A stretch of DNA of 64,000 bases from Gemmatimonadota bacterium (GTDB lineage: Bacteria; Gemmatimonadota; Gemmatimonadetes; Gemmatimonadales; Gemmatimonadaceae): the NCBI GenBank assembly GCA_016704465.1, contig JADJAD010000007.1, positions 486,527 to 550,526 on the forward strand, read 5' to 3'. Within the stretch, counting starts at the first letter, position 1, and the number at the start of each line of letters is the position of its first letter. A program made the translations under genes and the position numbers. Of the stretch, positions 1 through 8,366 are shown piece after piece. The notes below the pieces were generated by a model. It was not told the DNA's origin. It worked only from the letters and a program-made list of their open reading frames with translations, and searched no databases.

Positions 1-350
1 ACGTCGAGTTGCGCGAGCTCTTCTCCTTGGCCGGCGTGGGACGCGAGCTGGCCCTCGACGCCATTATCACCACCGAGCTGCAGATCAAGTACGCCGGCTA
101 CTTCGACCGGGAACGCGTGCAGGCCGACAAGATGCGCCGCATGGGGCACTTCGTCCTCGAAGTGGACCTCCCGTACGACTCCATGCAGTCGGTCTCCTTC
201 GAGGCGCGGCAGAAATTCGCCGCGCAGCGCCCCCGCTCCCTTGCCCAGGCGTCGCGCATTCCGGGCGTCTCACCCAACGACCTGCAGAATCTCGTTCTCG
301 AGGTCGAACGCCATCGACGCGTTGCGGCGGCCGGCGGCCCTGCGTCTTGA
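1..350 (+). CDS. mnmG: MnmG (GidA), C-terminal fragment
   Basis: This is the 3' end of the FAD-dependent tRNA modification enzyme that works with MnmE to make 5-carboxymethylaminomethyl-uridine at the wobble position. The frame is open from base 3 to the TGA at 348-350 and its start lies left of the window. The visible part has the family C-terminal signature: an IKYAGYFDRE stretch, then FEARQKF, RPRSLAQASRIPGVSP and a final helix. The FAD-binding domain is off-window. Its partner mnmE is at 32.8 kb, so the usual mnmE-mnmG adjacency is broken here. The family call is secure; only length and start are unknown. Confidence 0.9.
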   Translation, partial: VELRELFSLAGVGRELALDAIITTELQIKYAGYFDRERVQADKMRRMGHFVLEVDLPYDSMQSVSFEARQKFAAQRPRSLAQASRIPGVSPNDLQNLVLEVERHRRVAAAGGPAS

Positions 351-412
351 AGCAGCGCCCGTAGGTCGGGCGACGTGATGCACCTGCCCGTGAGCCGGGC
401 GACTACGCGCCC

Positions 413-2503
413 ATGCCTCCACCACATCCCGACAGCGCCGCGCCGACGCACAAACTAACTATTGCTGCCATGCGAGCTGCCGCGCTCGTGATGGCGGTAC
501 TCGGTGCGTTTCCCCTGGCCAACTGGATCGCCGGCGGGCACGAGTACGAGAACTACGCGCAGGTCCGGAGCGAGTGGGCAACCGGCGCGCTCATCGTGTT
601 CGGCTTCGCCGCGGTCCTCACCATCCTCTCGCGTCGCCTGCCGCTCTGGCGCCCCGGATTGTTCTCGGGAATCGTGCATGCCGCCCATGCGCATCCGGTG
701 CGCACCGGCGTCCTTTTGTTCGCGACGACCCTCGCCGTCTACGTCGTCGTTGCGCTGTGGGTCCTGTCGGGACGCCCCCTCCTGATCGACGAGATCGGGC
801 ACATCTTCCAGGCCCGAATCTTCGCGCAGGGTCGGCTCTGGCTCGACCCTCCCCAGTACCCCGAGTTCTTCAGCGCGCTGCACGTCATCGACTTCGGCGG
901 CAAGTACTACGCGCATTTCCCGCCAGGCGGCCCGCTCCTCATGCTGCCAGCGGTCGTCCTGGGAATCCCATGGATCGTTGGGCCGCTCTTCGGCGCCATC
1001 TCGGCGACCCTGTTCTGGGCGCTGGTGCGGCGCATCGAGTCGCGCCCCGCCGTCGCGCTGGCCGCCGCCCTCCTCTTCGCCTTCGCCCCGTTCGTCGCGT
1101 TTCTCTCCGGCTCGCACATGAATCACGTGCCGGTGCTGACCTGCCTCCTGCTGGCGATGTACGCGCTCGTGCGCCAGACCGACGACGACGCGCCACATCC
1201 CGGCTGGGGGGCACTCTGCGGAGGCGCGTTAGGCGTGGCTGCGAGCCTCCGCCCCCTCGACGCGGTGGCGTTTGCGCTCCCCGCCGGGCTGTGGATGTTG
1301 TGGCGTACCATCCAGCGAAAGAGCCGGTTCCCGGAACTCATGACCGCCGGCATCGCGATTACCCTCCCGATCGCCGGCGTGCTCTGGTATAACAGCCAGG
1401 CCACCGGGCAGCCGCTCGTCTTTCCCTACGAGCTGCTCTGGGGCAAGAGCCACGGCTTGGGCTTCCACGCCGCGCCCTGGGGCGAACCACACTCTCCGCT
1501 GCGTGGACTGGAACTCCTCAACATCTATTTCCTTCGACTGCAGACCAACCTCTTCGAACTCCCGGTCCCGTCGCTCATCGCCCCCATTGTGGCGCTCGCC
1601 GCGACGCGGCGTGTCGAGCGCTTCGATCGTTATCTGCTGTGGACCGCGGGGGGTATCGTTGCGCTGTATTTCTCCTACTGGGGCGACGGGTTCTTCCTCG
1701 GCTCGCGTTTCTTCCTGGTCCTGGCCCCCGCTCTCGCGCTGTGGAGCGCACGGTGCCTTCCCGCGCTGCGCGAGCGGTTTCCCTCGGCAACGACACTCTA
1801 TCGGGGCGCAGTCTTCGCGGCCGCGAGCGCGCTTGCGATTGCCGTCCTTGTTGGAATCCCGTACCGCGCCTTCGTGTACCGGAACGGCTTCCTGTCCATG
1901 CGCCTTGACCTCCCCGAGATGGCGGAACGTCAGGGCGTGCGCGATGCGATCATCTTCGTACGGGAAGGATGGGGCTCGCAGCTCATTGCCCGTATGTGGG
2001 CGCTCGGCGTGCCGCGCAGCGAGACCGAATCGATCTATCGTGCGGTCGATGCGTGCGTCCTGGACCACGCGCTGCAGCGGCTCGAGCGGTCGACTGTCCG
2101 CGACTCCGCAGCATGGCAGCAGCTGCAACCACTGATGCGCGACTCGCTCCGACTCGAGAAGGGGACGTTGACGCCGGACCGCACGTTGCGATCGCTCCCG
2201 GGGTCGACATATGACACCGAATGCACCGCGCGGGTGATGGAGGATCGCGCCGGATTTACCGTCGGCACCTCGGTCCTTGCCAATGCGCCGTCCAGCAACA
2301 TCTTCGCGCGCGATCTGCATGGCCGCGACACGTTGCTCGTTCAACAGTTTCCTGGTCGACCACTCTTCTTGCTCCGGCCGACCTCAAGCGAACTTGGCGC
2401 CCCTCTGGTTCTGGAGCCGCTGCGCCCCGATTCGGTCGCACGCTCGTGGGGGGTCTCGATGCCTGCTCACGAAGCTGCTGACGTTCCGTCGCAGATCCGC
2501 TAG
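413..2503 (+). CDS. GT-C type membrane glycosyltransferase (GT39/PMT-like)
   Basis: A 696-residue polytopic membrane protein. Residues 1-470 hold many hydrophobic segments; about 230 less hydrophobic residues follow, probably periplasmic. Between early membrane segments is the acidic pair LIDE at residues 124-127, followed by IGHIFQARIFAQGRLW. This matches the first extracytoplasmic loop of GT-C transferases such as the dolichyl-phosphate-mannose mannosyltransferase and ArnT groups, where the acidic residues help catalysis. Such enzymes transfer sugars from polyprenyl-phosphate donors to proteins or lipids outside the inner membrane. Donor and acceptor cannot be told from sequence. ATG at 413 gives a soluble tail before the first membrane segment; ATG at 470 is a possible alternative. 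Confidence 0.7.
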   Translation: MPPPHPDSAAPTHKLTIAAMRAAALVMAVLGAFPLANWIAGGHEYENYAQVRSEWATGALIVFGFAAVLTILSRRLPLWRPGLFSGIVHAAHAHPVRTGVLLFATTLAVYVVVALWVLSGRPLLIDEIGHIFQARIFAQGRLWLDPPQYPEFFSALHVIDFGGKYYAHFPPGGPLLMLPAVVLGIPWIVGPLFGAISATLFWALVRRIESRPAVALAAALLFAFAPFVAFLSGSHMNHVPVLTCLLLAMYALVRQTDDDAPHPGWGALCGGALGVAASLRPLDAVAFALPAGLWMLWRTIQRKSRFPELMTAGIAITLPIAGVLWYNSQATGQPLVFPYELLWGKSHGLGFHAAPWGEPHSPLRGLELLNIYFLRLQTNLFELPVPSLIAPIVALAATRRVERFDRYLLWTAGGIVALYFSYWGDGFFLGSRFFLVLAPALALWSARCLPALRERFPSATTLYRGAVFAAASALAIAVLVGIPYRAFVYRNGFLSMRLDLPEMAERQGVRDAIIFVREGWGSQLIARMWALGVPRSETESIYRAVDACVLDHALQRLERSTVRDSAAWQQLQPLMRDSLRLEKGTLTPDRTLRSLPGSTYDTECTARVMEDRAGFTVGTSVLANAPSSNIFARDLHGRDTLLVQQFPGRPLFLLRPTSSELGAPLVLEPLRPDSVARSWGVSMPAHEAADVPSQIR

Positions 2504-2951
2504 GTCGACTCGTTCTCTCGCATCGCAGGGATTCTTACTTCCGCAGGTTGCGACGTTGCGATGCCGATGATGATGCCATAGTGGCGTAGTGGTGTGCTTG
2601 ATATCGACTGTTCAGCGACCCATTGGTTCGGAGTGAGCGCCCCCCCGTCCCACCCTCAGCACCGCACTCCGCACCACGAGCAAGTGCGCGCCTCGTGCGT
2701 GCGTCGGTCTGTATGACAGCGTCAGGGTGCGAACAGCCGCCAGGCGCGAGCGGATCGAAGTCGATTCGTGCTGGTAGAATGGAGCGTCGACGCGCCCGCC
2801 CTCGAGCCGAGGCATCCCTGGTCGATCGTTGCCCACCGGCACGCGCTTTCTGCGCGCCTCATTCCATTGGAGCGAAGCTCGAATCCTGCGGAATTCGTAT
2901 GGGCCAGATTCAGACGGTCGGCTGCTACATAGTATCTCTAGGAGACTTAAC
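2504..2951. other. intergenic, no gene recognised
   Basis: 448 bases between the glycosyltransferase stop and the SIMPL-domain start. Open frames here on both strands are compositional and lack recognisable motifs. The only clear signal is the AGGAG ribosome binding site just before the downstream gene. A weak sigma-70 candidate (TTCAGA at 2909, TAGTAT at 2930) has a spacer of only 15 and is not convincing. Confidence 0.5.
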
Positions 2952-3713
2952 ATGTCGTTCGATCGTGCTGCCAACCGGGGTATGGTGCGACTAGCTGGGA
3001 TGGCCGCGATAGCGCTGCTCCCGCCGGCCGCTGGCTGCGCGCAGGATGCGCCCGCTCAACCGAACATTCATCCGCCGTCTCAGATCGTAACTACCGCGAC
3101 GGGCGAGGCGACCCTCATTCCGGACCGAGGGATCATCACGTTTGCGGTTGAAGAACGTGCGTCGACGGCGGCGGCGGCGGGTGCCCAGAATGCTCGACTG
3201 CAGGCGGCGGTCATCTCGGCGCTCCGTGCAAAGGGCGTCGCGCCAGAACACATCAGCACCAGTGGGTATTCCGTCAGTCCAGACGAGCAGTACCCCAAGG
3301 GAGAGCGGAAGCTGGTTGGCTACATCGCGCGAAACTCGGTTGTTGTCGATGTACAGAAGCTCGATCTAGTCGGTGCGCTAATAGACGCCGCGCTGGGTGC
3401 CGGCGCGAACAGCATCGGTGGACTTCAGTACTACAGCACCAGTTTCGAAGCCGTGCGTCGCTCGGCTTTGGAGTCTGCGGTGGTGAAGGCCAGGGCTGAC
3501 GCCGAGGTGATGGCGCGGGCGGCCGGTGGGTCGCTTGGCGCACCACTCGAGATTGCGGCGAACAACACGGGCATTCCGCGTGCGATGGTGCTGCAGCAAG
3601 TAGTGGCTACAGGTCGGGCGATGAGCGCAGGCGTCGAGACTCCTGTGTCAGTCGGCGAGCAGAAGGTGACCGTGATGGTGACGACCCGCTGGGTGTTCGT
3701 GGCAACGCGCTGA
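2952..3713 (+). CDS. SIMPL (DUF541) domain periplasmic protein
   Basis: 253 residues. A signal peptide ends near AAGC (residue 28), so it may be a lipoprotein although the lipobox is imperfect. The rest is one SIMPL domain: VTTATGEATLIPD at the start, an alternating strand/helix pattern, the central ISTSGYSVSP strand and a C-terminal VTVMVTTRWVF strand. SIMPL proteins (YggE, BP26) are periplasmic or outer-membrane associated and poorly understood; some form ring-shaped oligomers. I chose ATG 2952 because AGGAG lies 8 bases upstream and the signal peptide begins there, although the frame is open from further upstream. It stands alone between the glycosyltransferase and the par locus. Confidence 0.85.
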   Translation: MSFDRAANRGMVRLAGMAAIALLPPAAGCAQDAPAQPNIHPPSQIVTTATGEATLIPDRGIITFAVEERASTAAAAGAQNARLQAAVISALRAKGVAPEHISTSGYSVSPDEQYPKGERKLVGYIARNSVVVDVQKLDLVGALIDAALGAGANSIGGLQYYSTSFEAVRRSALESAVVKARADAEVMARAAGGSLGAPLEIAANNTGIPRAMVLQQVVATGRAMSAGVETPVSVGEQKVTVMVTTRWVFVATR

Positions 3714-3889
3714 ACCCCTGCCTCGGACACCCCGTCATTCGATCGCGGCACCGGGCCTGAGGTATCCGCTCGGCGCGAGGCTCCGGTTGGTTCACAGTAT
3801 GGCGTACTGTCATGCTCGCTTAGCGACCGGGCAAGCTAGCTGCCCTGATTTCTGCCTCGCGCGGGGAGTCAGCCATCCCCATTCGATCA

Positions 3890-3905
3890 TGTTTCACGTG
3901 AAACA
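3890..3905. promoter_or_regulatory. parS: parS site 1
   Basis: A perfect 16-bp palindrome TGTTTCACGTGAAACA, identical to the bacterial parS consensus bound by ParB. It lies about 150 bp before parA in the 340-bp gap after the SIMPL gene. ParB loads here and spreads as a CTP-dependent clamp, marking the origin region for segregation. Confidence 0.95.
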
Positions 3906-3960
3906 CTGCCTCCGTTCCGCCTATGGGAGAACTGGAGGCAGTTTCCTCGATATCACGCTG

Positions 3961-3976
3961 TGTTTCACGTGAAACG
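3961..3976. promoter_or_regulatory. parS: parS site 2
   Basis: TGTTTCACGTGAAACG, 15 of 16 matches to the palindromic parS consensus, 71 bp after site 1 and 78 bp before the parA start. Two sites so close to the parAB promoter region suggest ParB also affects transcription of its own operon. Confidence 0.9.
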
Positions 3977-4053
3977 GCTGGCAGCATGCCGACGGTGAGG
4001 CGATATTCCCCTCCCCAGAATCCAACGCTCGAATCCAAGGAGTCGCCGCGCCC

Positions 4054-4863
4054 GTGGCAAGAATTATCGCCATCGCCAACCAGAAAGGCGGCGTCGGCAA
4101 GACGACAACCGCTGTAAACCTCGCAGCGGCTCTCGCAGCCGCCGAGCAGCGCACCTTGCTGGTAGATGCGGATCCGCAAGGAAATGCGACTAGCGGACTC
4201 GGCATTTCGCGCACGGATATCACCCGTACCACCTACGACATCCTCCTCGGACTTGCCGCCACGGAGTCGGCGTTGCTCCGTAGCGTCCATTTTCGCTCGC
4301 TCGATCTGCTGCCCGCCTCGGCCGACCTGGCTGCCGCTGAAATCGAGCTGGTCGAGGTCGAGGCGCGAGAGCACGCGATGCGAAGAGCGTTCGCTCAAGT
4401 ACGCGATCAGTACGACTTCATACTCATCGACTGTCCACCGTCACTGGGCCTGATCACCGTCAACATGCTGGCCGCTGCGGATGGCGTGCTCATCCCGCTT
4501 CAATGCGAGTACTATGCACTCGAGGGCCTGAGCCAACTGCTCAATACCATCCAACTCGTTCAGCGCCGCCTCAACGACCACCTCGTCGTCGACGGTGTCC
4601 TGCTCACCATGTACGACGCGCGGCTGAACCTGTCGCGGCAGGTCGCATCCGAGGCGCGCGAGTATTTTGGCGACACGGTGTTCGAGACGGTCATTCCTCG
4701 TAATGTGCGCCTCGCCGAGGCGCCGAGCTTCGGCAAACCCATCATTGTTTACGACGTCGCTTCGGTAGGAGCAGTGGCATATCTCACTGCCGCACGCGAG
4801 GTTATCCGACGACTAGGAACGTCTGTTTCCTCCGCTGCGACCGCGAACGCCGCGGGGCTGTAA
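4054..4863 (+). CDS. parA: ParA/Soj chromosome partitioning ATPase
   Basis: 269 residues, the usual length for a chromosomal ParA. The deviant Walker A motif KGGVGKTT is at residues 11-18 and starts almost at the N terminus, so the DNA-binding extension of plasmid ParA proteins is absent. LLVDADPQGN and DCPPSLG follow as the A' and Walker B motifs. ParA forms ATP-dependent dimers on the nucleoid and moves ParB-parS complexes. The start is GTG at 4054 with AAGGAG about 12 bases upstream. Two parS sites lie directly before it and parB follows after a short gap. Confidence 0.97.
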   Translation: MARIIAIANQKGGVGKTTTAVNLAAALAAAEQRTLLVDADPQGNATSGLGISRTDITRTTYDILLGLAATESALLRSVHFRSLDLLPASADLAAAEIELVEVEAREHAMRRAFAQVRDQYDFILIDCPPSLGLITVNMLAAADGVLIPLQCEYYALEGLSQLLNTIQLVQRRLNDHLVVDGVLLTMYDARLNLSRQVASEAREYFGDTVFETVIPRNVRLAEAPSFGKPIIVYDVASVGAVAYLTAAREVIRRLGTSVSSAATANAAGL

Positions 4864-4930
4864 ACGTACGTTTGCCGTGCTGCGCCCGCGATTCCTGCCG
4901 TTCAATCCCCATATGACCCCACGCGACACC

Positions 4931-5857
4931 ATGACGGAGAAACCACGTCGCCTCGGTCGAGGACTCGAAGCCCTCATTGCCGGCGCCGGATCGTCAGTCC
5001 CCGCGGCGGTCCCCGCAGGCACCGCCGAAGCCGCTGCGTCGCCCTTGCGGTCCATCCCCATCGGCGACATTCGCCCGAATCCGTTTCAGCCGCGTCGTGA
5101 CTTCCGACCCGAGGAACTCACCGAACTCGAAAACTCGATCCGCGCCAGCGGCCTACTGCAGCCCGTTACTGTGCGTGCACACGCCACCGGTGGCTACGAG
5201 CTCGTCGCGGGCGAACGCCGGTTCCGGGCAGCCAGCCGCCTCGGGTGGTCGGAGATCCCCGCCGTCGTGAAAACGCTCGATGATCGCGAGATGCTCACCC
5301 TTGCACTCATCGAGAACCTGCAACGCGCTGACCTCAACCCCCTCGACGAGGCCCTCGGCTTCCAACGCCTCATCGATGAGTTCACCCTCACGCAGCAGCA
5401 AGTCGCCGACGCCGTCGGAAAGGATCGCTCGACGGTGGCCAACCTGCTCCGCGTGTTGCAGCTGCCCGACGGCATCAAGCGCCTCGTCCGCGACGGCGTC
5501 ATCTCGTTAGGCCACGCGCGCGCACTGCTCGCGATGCCCAACGAACGTCTCATGCTCGACACAGCCAAGCTCATCGTGGACCGCGGCCTCTCCGTGCGCG
5601 AAGCCGAACGCATTGCCCAGGAAGCCCGGCCGACCGAGGATCGTCCCAAGGCGCCCCGCGCGGCTGACCGTGGGCGCGATGCGCACGCCGCTGAGTTGCG
5701 TCGCCTGACAGAAATGCTGCGCCGTCACCTGCAAACCGACGTGCGCCTGACCATCGAAGGCGAGTCGAAGGGCGAGATCTCCATTCGGTTCTACTCGGCC
5801 GACGACCTGCACCGCCTGCTCGAGTCGATCCTCGGACGTCCCCTCGACGACGCCTGA
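4931..5857 (+). CDS. parB: ParB/Spo0J partition protein, CTPase clamp
   Basis: 308 residues. The order is an N-terminal ParA-stimulating peptide (RRLGRGLEALI), a ParB/Srx CTP-binding domain with the GERRFRA box and ENLQRADLNP, a helix-turn-helix (TQQQVADAVGKDRSTVANLL) that reads parS, and a C-terminal dimerisation segment. It binds the two parS sites upstream of parA. ATG 4931 places RRLGRGLEAL next to the N terminus as in other ParB proteins; an in-frame ATG at 4913 would add six residues and cannot be excluded. It forms an operon with parA and probably with the bactofilin gene 38 bp downstream. Confidence 0.96.
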   Translation: MTEKPRRLGRGLEALIAGAGSSVPAAVPAGTAEAAASPLRSIPIGDIRPNPFQPRRDFRPEELTELENSIRASGLLQPVTVRAHATGGYELVAGERRFRAASRLGWSEIPAVVKTLDDREMLTLALIENLQRADLNPLDEALGFQRLIDEFTLTQQQVADAVGKDRSTVANLLRVLQLPDGIKRLVRDGVISLGHARALLAMPNERLMLDTAKLIVDRGLSVREAERIAQEARPTEDRPKAPRAADRGRDAHAAELRRLTEMLRRHLQTDVRLTIEGESKGEISIRFYSADDLHRLLESILGRPLDDA

Positions 5858-5895
5858 CCCCCGCGACCGCTCCTTCCACTCCCCGCGTGCACCTC

Positions 5896-6339
5896 ATGGC
5901 CCTCTTCAACAAGCCAGCCGAACGTCCCGTCACCCGCCTCGACGCCGCAGGCGCCGAATCCTCAATGTCGGTCATCGGCAGCGGCATGCGCATCACCGGT
6001 GACATCGAAAGCAATGGCGTCATCAAGGTCGAGGGCACCATCGAGGGCGCCGTGCGCGGCGCGCGTCAGCTGCTGCTCGGCAAGGGCGGAACCATTCACG
6101 GCGACATCTTTGCCATCGACGCCATCCTCGGCGGCACGGTCGTCGGAACCGTGGTCGCCAGTGAGCGAGTGGAAATCCAGGGAACATCCAGCGTGGAGGG
6201 CGACATCCATACCAAGAGCATGGTCGTCTTCGAGGGCGGAATGATCAACGGTTCCGTGCGCATGGGCGAGCACGCCAACCTCGCACAGTCCCCGCCCGCC
6301 TCGGCAAGCGAAGACCCCGTTGGCGTCGCGGGACCCTAG
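5896..6339 (+). CDS. bactofilin (polymer-forming cytoskeletal protein)
   Basis: 147 residues with a central beta-helix made of short repeats, such as ITGDIESNGVIKVEG, LLLGKGGTIHGDI and VEGDIHTKSMVVFEGG, flanked by disordered ends. This is the DUF583/bactofilin pattern. Bactofilins assemble nucleotide-free filaments used for cell shape, stalks, and in myxobacteria for organising ParAB. Its position immediately after parB supports a role in placing the segregation machinery, as reported for the parAB-bacNOP cluster of Myxococcus. A GTG at 5887 is an alternative start three codons upstream. Confidence 0.9.
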   Translation: MALFNKPAERPVTRLDAAGAESSMSVIGSGMRITGDIESNGVIKVEGTIEGAVRGARQLLLGKGGTIHGDIFAIDAILGGTVVGTVVASERVEIQGTSSVEGDIHTKSMVVFEGGMINGSVRMGEHANLAQSPPASASEDPVGVAGP

Positions 6340-6557
6340 ACTCGGACGGCCAGCTGCCACGACGTACTCTGTTCGCCCACTCACCCGCGGACGGTCCGTC
6401 GCCCGGGCGCTGCTGCTCGGGAGCAGGAGGTCGCACGATAGCTGGACCGATCCACCCCGATCACGTTCGACGCACAAACTTGGGGTGCGTGCAGGACATT
6501 CGTTTCACGACTGTGGCGTAACAGCCATGCTCACGGCCGCTTTCTGAGGTAATCGTC

Positions 6558-7574
6558 GTGTCGCATCAGCGATTCTCCACACTCTTCCACATGGTTTTCC
6601 TCACGCTGATCGCGATCGGCGTGACCGCCTGTGGAGAATCAGACGCTGGAGACGCCGGCACCTTCCGGGTCGCGCTGCTCACCCCCGGTTCCATCTCGGA
6701 CCAGTCCTGGAACGGCAGCGCCTACGAGGGCCTGCTGCGCATTCGCGATTCACTCGGCGCCGAGGTCAGCCACATCCAGACCAAGACCCCGGCGGAGTTC
6801 GAGGAGAACTTCCGGCAGTACGGAGCGCAGGGATACCGGCTCGTCTTTGGCCATGGATTCGAGTTCCAGGACGCAGCCGCTCGCGTCGCCCCGGAGTTCC
6901 CCAAGACGATCTTCGTCACTACATCGGGTAACACGAGCGGTCCCAACCTTGCCGGGATTCGCTTTGCCTTCGAGGAGCCGTCGTTCATGGCGGGCATGGT
7001 CGCCGGTGCATTGACCAAGTCCCGCGTCATCGGCGCGATCGGTGGCACCGAACTGCCCCCCGTGAAGGACTCATTCAGGGCCTTCACCGAAGGGGCTCGC
7101 TCCATGAATCCCGATGTGGAAGTCCTGATCGCGTACATCGGGTCGTGGGATGATGCGAGTGCAGGGAAGGAGCAGGCGCTTGCGCAGATCGCGCGCGGCG
7201 CGGACGTCATCTTTCAGAACGCCGACGCCGCCGGCCTTGGTGTATTCCAGGCCGCGCGCGAATCGGGGAAGGCGTATGTCTTCGGGTCAAACTCCAACCA
7301 GAACGCCGTCGCGCCCGAGGTCACGGTTGGCAGCGTAGTGGTCGACGTTCCGCACGCGTTCCTGTTCGTGGCCCGCCAGATCGTCGACGGCACCTTCGTC
7401 CCGCGCGTCGTCCCGATGGGATCCAGTGTAGACGCCGTCCGGCTCGAGATGAACCCGGCCCTCTTGTCTGTAGTCCCCCCCGCCGCGATTGCGGCCGTCG
7501 ATTCGGTTCGTGCCGGGATCGCCGCAGGCAAGATCGTCATCGAACCGGGACGCCCGTTCCCCAAGGCTCCCTGA
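6558..7574 (+). CDS. BMP-family nucleoside-binding lipoprotein
   Basis: 338 residues. A lipoprotein signal peptide ends in VTAC with Cys25, so the protein is lipid-anchored. The rest is the BmpA/PnrA (Med) substrate-binding fold: FRVALLTPGSISDQSWN near the start, a second-domain stretch EEPSFMAGMVAG, then QNADAAGLGVFQAARESG. Family members bind purine nucleosides for ABC import. The matching double ATPase and two permeases lie at 8.4-14.3 kb on the same strand, so this is probably the receptor of that importer. The C-terminal segment is longer than minimal BmpA domains and rich in alanine. Confidence 0.9.
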   Translation: MSHQRFSTLFHMVFLTLIAIGVTACGESDAGDAGTFRVALLTPGSISDQSWNGSAYEGLLRIRDSLGAEVSHIQTKTPAEFEENFRQYGAQGYRLVFGHGFEFQDAAARVAPEFPKTIFVTTSGNTSGPNLAGIRFAFEEPSFMAGMVAGALTKSRVIGAIGGTELPPVKDSFRAFTEGARSMNPDVEVLIAYIGSWDDASAGKEQALAQIARGADVIFQNADAAGLGVFQAARESGKAYVFGSNSNQNAVAPEVTVGSVVVDVPHAFLFVARQIVDGTFVPRVVPMGSSVDAVRLEMNPALLSVVPPAAIAAVDSVRAGIAAGKIVIEPGRPFPKAP

Positions 7575-7592
7575 ACCCAGCACGCCCCAACC

Positions 7593-8366
7593 ATGCCCAG
7601 CGCCACCGAACTCGCCGCATTTCTTGACGCGGTGCTCGAGTCATCAGGCTTCCCGGACTATCCGGGGGCACTGAACGGATTGCAACTCGACCACCGGGGG
7701 CCGGTACGCCGCGTCGCGGCCGCCGTTGATTTCTCCGGCCGGACCATCGATGCGGCGCTGAATGCCGACGCCAACTTCCTGATCCTGCACCACGGCATGT
7801 TCTGGAGCGGGGCGCAACGCATCAACGGCCAGGTCTACGAACGCCTGCACCGCCTCATGGCCCATGACGTTGCCGTCTACGCCTCGCACCTCCCACTCGA
7901 CTCTCATCCTACGCTCGGGAACAACGCACGCCTGGCGAGCGCATTGGGGCTGGAGGCGAGCGAACGATTCGGCGCGTACGAAGGAGTCCCGATCGGTGTC
8001 GCTGGCGAAACAGACATGGCCACCGCCGATCTCCTCGTCCGCGTCGACGCCTACGCCCAGTCATTCGGGGGGGGCGCACGCGCCTCGTGGATGCCCGAGG
8101 GGCGACGGACCATCCGCTGGGCCATTTCGTCAGGTGCCGGGATCGGCAGCAAGGAGATTCGCGACGCGCAGGCGCGCGAGATCGACACGCTGATCGTGGG
8201 TGAGGGACCCCATCACACCACGGTCGATGCCGCCGATGCCGGCATCGTCATCATCTATGCCGGCCACTACGCGACCGAGACGCTGGGCGTCTGCGCCCTC
8301 GCCGACGCGCTCACCCACCAGTTCGGCGTCCCCTCCACCTTCTTGCTCCTTCCAACCGGGTCGTGA
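7593..8366 (+). CDS. Nif3-like dinuclear metal-centre protein
   Basis: 257 residues. The Nif3/YbgI/YqfO family forms hexameric toroids with a two-metal centre; the biochemical role is uncertain, although many are annotated GTP cyclohydrolase 1 type 2. The ligand motifs are visible: LILHHG early, LPLDSHPTLGNN, and C-terminal GHYATE preceded by VGEGPHH. It begins 18 bp after the binding-protein gene and its stop overlaps the GTG of the ABC ATPase by 4 bases, so it is cotranscribed with a transporter. A Nif3 gene inside a nucleoside-transport operon is not its usual setting. Confidence 0.9.
   Translation: MPSATELAAFLDAVLESSGFPDYPGALNGLQLDHRGPVRRVAAAVDFSGRTIDAALNADANFLILHHGMFWSGAQRINGQVYERLHRLMAHDVAVYASHLPLDSHPTLGNNARLASALGLEASERFGAYEGVPIGVAGETDMATADLLVRVDAYAQSFGGGARASWMPEGRRTIRWAISSGAGIGSKEIRDAQAREIDTLIVGEGPHHTTVDAADAGIVIIYAGHYATETLGVCALADALTHQFGVPSTFLLLPTGS

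Noticed and set aside
2909..2935. Promoter for the SIMPL-domain gene
   Set aside because: TTCAGA and TAGTAT are weak matches and the spacer is 15 bp.
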